NCBI RefSeq assembly: GCF_039904985.1
Contig: NZ_CP157005.1
Span: 620,001 to 684,000, forward strand
From: Methylomonas sp. AM2-LC
Lineage (GTDB): Bacteria > Pseudomonadota > Gammaproteobacteria > Methylococcales > Methylomonadaceae
DNA: 64,000 bases
Direction: 5' to 3'
Both the position numbers and the translations under genes were made by a program. Positions 63,094 through 64,000 of this stretch are shown one piece after another. Each line of letters begins with the position of its first letter. The first letter of the stretch is position 1. The notes beneath the pieces are model-generated. The model did no database searches. It was given only the letters and a program-made list of their open reading frames with translations, and was not told where the DNA came from.

Positions 63094-64000
63094 TCAATCC
63101 AATGCAGGCAACAGCACTTTCGATAATGCATTCAGTTTCGAATACTCAGGCAAATCTGTAAACACACCATAGCCCGGTTTATCCGCCACCATGCCACGCA
63201 CAAACAAATACTTAATTCCGCCAAAGTGTTGTTGATAATCATAGCCAGGTAGACGCTGTTGTAAGTAAGCATCCAGCACCAAACTATACAACCAATATTG
63301 CAAACCGTAATTATGTTCACGCATGGCCTGTAACAGGGTTGTTGGTTGATAATCAGGCAAACTGTTGGTTTTATAATCAATTACATAAAATTTACCTTGA
63401 TAGCAACAGATCAAGTCAATAAACCCGGTTAAATAACCGCGCATTTGCTTGCTGGCTAAGGGCTGATAAGTGGCTGTGGAGGTAAGAATGTCGTTAATAC
63501 GCTCAACATTCAATGCGGGCATAGCCAGATAAAAAGGCATTTCTTTTATGCAGTTTTTAGGATGCAGATTTTTTAGACAAAATTCGACATCCTCACTCAA
63601 TGCGCTAGTAGTAACAGTTTGCAATAGTTGATCGATTAATTGAGGTGTTTGGAGTTGCAACCCAAAGCGGGCAATGGCTTGATCGCGGTATTTACTAATA
63701 TCATTGCCACTGGCCAGCATTTGGAAGTTTAAAGTTTCAAGTAGATAATGCACAACATTACCCGTGATAGCACCTTTAGGTAAACCATTGTCAGAGACTT
63801 CTCCTTCACTAGTTTCAAGCGCTTTATCTTCAGGAAGCTCAGGTGTATCGTGTATGCTTAAGGCTGATAATGCCGTATAGCTACTCATTTGCCAGGGGCT
63901 ATACAAGCTGCGTTGGAAGTGGCGATAGGACAAACTAATGTGCTTATCCATTTTTAGATACTGCTCGGTTATTTCACAGTCAACAGGCAATAATTGGTAA
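63094..64000 (-). CDS. recB: Exodeoxyribonuclease V subunit beta (RecB), C-terminal part
   Basis: The last ~302 residues of RecB; the frame is open to the right edge, so the gene continues outside. The part shown holds the C-terminal nuclease domain with H in GNVVHYLLE, Asp in LTGFIDLICCYQGKFYVIDYKTN and the D-Y-K catalytic triad, then YGLQYWLYSLVLDAYLQQRLP. RecBCD repairs double-strand breaks and degrades phage DNA. The TTG at 63990 is internal, not a start. Confidence 0.9.
   Translation of the reverse strand, partial: YQLLPVDCEITEQYLKMDKHISLSYRHFQRSLYSPWQMSSYTALSALSIHDTPELPEDKALETSEGEVSDNGLPKGAITGNVVHYLLETLNFQMLASGNDISKYRDQAIARFGLQLQTPQLIDQLLQTVTTSALSEDVEFCLKNLHPKNCIKEMPFYLAMPALNVERINDILTSTATYQPLASKQMRGYLTGFIDLICCYQGKFYVIDYKTNSLPDYQPTTLLQAMREHNYGLQYWLYSLVLDAYLQQRLPGYDYQQHFGGIKYLFVRGMVADKPGYGVFTDLPEYSKLNALSKVLLPALD

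Noticed and set aside
1..64000. CRISPR arrays and tRNA genes.
   Set aside because: I looked for regularly spaced repeats and cloverleaf-like sequences and saw none apart from the tRNA-like ends of ssrA; a tool scan (minced, tRNAscan-SE) would settle this.

Overview
The window reads as chromosomal DNA of a gammaproteobacterial methanotroph (order Methylococcales, Methylobacter/Crenothrix-like). This is an inference from the tandem methylene-tetrahydromethanopterin dehydrogenase genes (48.9-51.1 kb), the suhB-trmJ divergent pair usual in Gammaproteobacteria, and the general protein character. No 16S or other marker gene is present.

Layout. At 1-1.8 kb lies the core: the 5' part of cysD (minus strand, running off the left edge), an unknown ORF and the tmRNA gene ssrA. 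From about 1.8 to 24.8 kb there is a 23-kb genomic island inserted at the 3' end of ssrA. It starts with a P4-type tyrosine integrase and ends at a near-copy of the ssrA 3' end followed by a second, very similar terminator. Integrase arm-like repeats occur near both ends. Cargo: a protein with a possible PD-(D/E)XK motif; an AlpA/hypothetical/DUF927-helicase/Cys-rich replication-type block; a complete type I restriction-modification operon (hsdM, rhuM remnant, hsdS, hsdR); an unknown 392-aa protein; a three-gene DUF262 / DUF3696-ATPase / unknown set that looks like an anti-phage system; a second recombinase pair; a 1.4-kb hairpin-rich non-coding stretch; and two toxin-antitoxin modules (TacAT-like and HigBA-like). 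It is a defence island.

From 24.8 to 30.6 kb: a frameshifted UPF0175-like gene, then an iron-uptake locus (FecI-type sigma factor, FecR, TonB-dependent receptor, strong terminator, decayed PepSY-type membrane gene). From 30.6 to 41.8 kb: a LysR-controlled pirin / monooxygenase pair interrupted downstream by an intact IS30 element, then an AraC regulator and a same-strand run (isochorismatase-like hydrolase, amidohydrolase, alpha/beta hydrolase, DoxX, exported M17 N-terminal-domain protein, AlgE-like porin) that looks like a catabolic or detoxification unit. From 42 to 48.8 kb: a frameshifted fluorescence-recovery-protein-like gene, a glycine-zipper lipoprotein, structured intergenic repeats, a glutathione-peroxidase-like protein, several small unknown proteins, a rhomboid-family protein with a replaced active-site His, and a GacA/UvrY-like response regulator.

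From 48.9 to 52.8 kb: the mtdB paralogues, suhB and trmJ. From 52.8 to 64 kb: a transposase remnant, small lipoprotein and zinc-ribbon genes, an overlapping pair of trypsin-like/TPR proteins in which one has an intact catalytic triad and the other has lost all three residues, a group II intron with its maturase, a TylF-type methyltransferase, a group II intron relic, and the 3' part of recB running off the right edge.
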